A stretch of DNA of 64,000 nt. It comes from Toxoplasma gondii ME49. Taxonomy: Eukaryota > Apicomplexa > Conoidasida > Eucoccidiorida > Sarcocystidae. Positions 63,441-64,000 of this stretch are shown here, piece after piece. Every line of letters starts with the position of its first letter. Positions within the stretch are counted from its first letter, which is position 1. A model generated the notes under the pieces. The model was not told the DNA's origin. It worked only from the letters and a program-made list of their open reading frames with translations, and searched no databases. A program made the position numbers and the translations under genes. Where the stretch lies: contig NC_031480.1 in NCBI RefSeq assembly GCF_000006565.2, positions 6,379,170 to 6,443,169 of the forward strand, written 5' to 3'.

Positions 63441-64000
63441 ATGGCGTCTCTTCAGTCTCCAGTTTTCGACGCGGCTCTCTGGGAAGTCGATTCGACCTCT
63501 GAGAAAGTTCCGTCCGTACGTTCTTCTCATCCTGCTCATCGTTCTTCTCATCATAGGTCTTCTGTCTCTTCTCCCCATCGTTCTTCTGTCTCTTCTCCCC
63601 ATCGTTCTTCTTCTCTTAATCGTTCTTCTTATCGTAGGTCCTCCTCTATCTCTTCCCCCCATCGTTCCTCTTCTCCCCATCGTTCTTCTGTCTCTTCTCC
63701 CCATCGTTCTCCTTCTCTTAATCGTTCTTCTTATCGTAGGTCCTCCTCTACCTCTTCCCCCCATCGTTCTTCTTCTCCTCATCGTTATTCTGTTTCGCCT
63801 CGTTCTTTTTCTTCCGCGTCTTGGGCTTCCAGAAGAGGTGAATTCGAGAGGAAGGGAGAGGCGAAGGAGACAGTCTCTCTGGCTGTTTCGTCTCGCGGCC
63901 TCTCTGAGTCTCTTCGCGAAGTCAAGCGAACGGTGTCCGTCAGCAGCGCCCTCGACTCGACGACGGCATCTTCGCTGTCACCTCCAGTGGAGGTTTTCGG
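63441..64000 (+). CDS. Ser/Arg/His-repeat protein, N-terminal part (gene leaves window on the right)
   Basis: The frame is open from the ATG at 63441 (catcATGG) to the window edge, 186 codons with no stop, so it would be missed by tools requiring a stop. It begins MASLQSPVFDAALWEVDSTS. Residues about 30-115 are built from SSPHRSS, SLNRSSYRRSS and RSSV units, and later sequence is Ser-rich and mixed (GEFERKGEAKETVSLAVSS). RS/SPHR repeats resemble SR-type splicing factors or other disordered nuclear proteins, but no RRM or other fold is visible here. The frame is also open upstream of the ATG, so a 5' exon cannot be excluded. The opposite-strand Arg-rich frame 63372-63782 is the mirror image of the repeat. 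Confidence 0.6.
   Translation, partial: MASLQSPVFDAALWEVDSTSEKVPSVRSSHPAHRSSHHRSSVSSPHRSSVSSPHRSSSLNRSSYRRSSSISSPHRSSSPHRSSVSSPHRSPSLNRSSYRRSSSTSSPHRSSSPHRYSVSPRSFSSASWASRRGEFERKGEAKETVSLAVSSRGLSESLREVKRTVSVSSALDSTTASSLSPPVEVF
63513..63790 (+). repeat. Tandem CATCGTTCTTCT repeats with a duplicated 99-bp block
   Basis: Short units encoding HRSS, PHRSS and LNRSSYRRSS. A 33-codon block (VSSPHRS...SSSPHRSS) occurs twice in succession with only a few substitutions, in frame throughout. Confidence 0.8.

Noticed and set aside
63372..63782. Arg/Gly-rich minus-strand frame (RRTMGRRD repeats)
   Set aside because: Exact mirror of the plus-strand Ser/Arg/His repeat, which has an ATG and stays open beyond the repeat.

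Overview
The window looks like nuclear DNA from a coccidian apicomplexan, most likely Toxoplasma gondii or a close relative such as Hammondia or Neospora. This is inferred, not proven. The genes have GT-AG introns and carry long Ser-, Pro-, Glu- and Arg-rich low-complexity stretches inside coding sequence. TA microsatellites are common but fall only in introns and intergenic DNA. The gene content (thrombospondin-repeat surface protein, flagellar protein, kinetochore scaffold) also fits. I saw no operon, bacterial promoter, CRISPR array or insertion sequence. The exon models below come from reading splice signals, codon phase and protein similarity by eye; no transcript data were available.

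Layout, left to right. (1) 1-3007, minus: the 5' half of DPM1 (dolichol-phosphate mannosyltransferase), running off the left edge. (2) 3867-3938, minus: tRNA-Gly(UCC). (3) 7264-10650, plus: an apparently single-exon 1,128-residue class 3 lipase-like protein. (4) 13932-25082, minus: a large eight-exon gene of about 2,844 codons. Its C-terminal coiled-coil and RWD-like part, together with a central PP1-docking motif, make it a candidate KNL1/Spc105/Spc7 kinetochore scaffold. (5) 27402-48724, minus: a gene of more than 25 exons for a CFAP43-type axonemal protein, with N-terminal WD-like blades and a long C-terminal coiled coil. (6) 52225-52517, minus: one or two very small candidate ORFs, one with a membrane segment. 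(7) 54100-59885, plus: a six-exon membrane protein with one thrombospondin type 1 repeat (TSR) and a long cytoplasmic tail. (8) 63441-64000, plus: the start of a Ser/Arg/His-repeat protein that runs off the right edge.

The genes are mostly unrelated housekeeping, division and surface functions. One possible biochemical link exists: Dol-P-Man made by DPM1 is the known donor for GPI anchors and for C-mannosylation of WxxW motifs in TSRs, and the TSR protein in this window has such a motif. CFAP43 would be needed only in flagellated male gametes.

The most unusual observations are: the candidate KNL1 with its displaced PP1 motif, no recognisable MELT repeats and a 397-codon insertion exon; a 20-base GT...AG segment in CFAP43 whose removal restores the reading frame; DPM1 microexons of 26 and 34 bases; and a TSR protein with a small-residue-rich, rhomboid-type transmembrane segment and no visible aldolase-binding tail signature.
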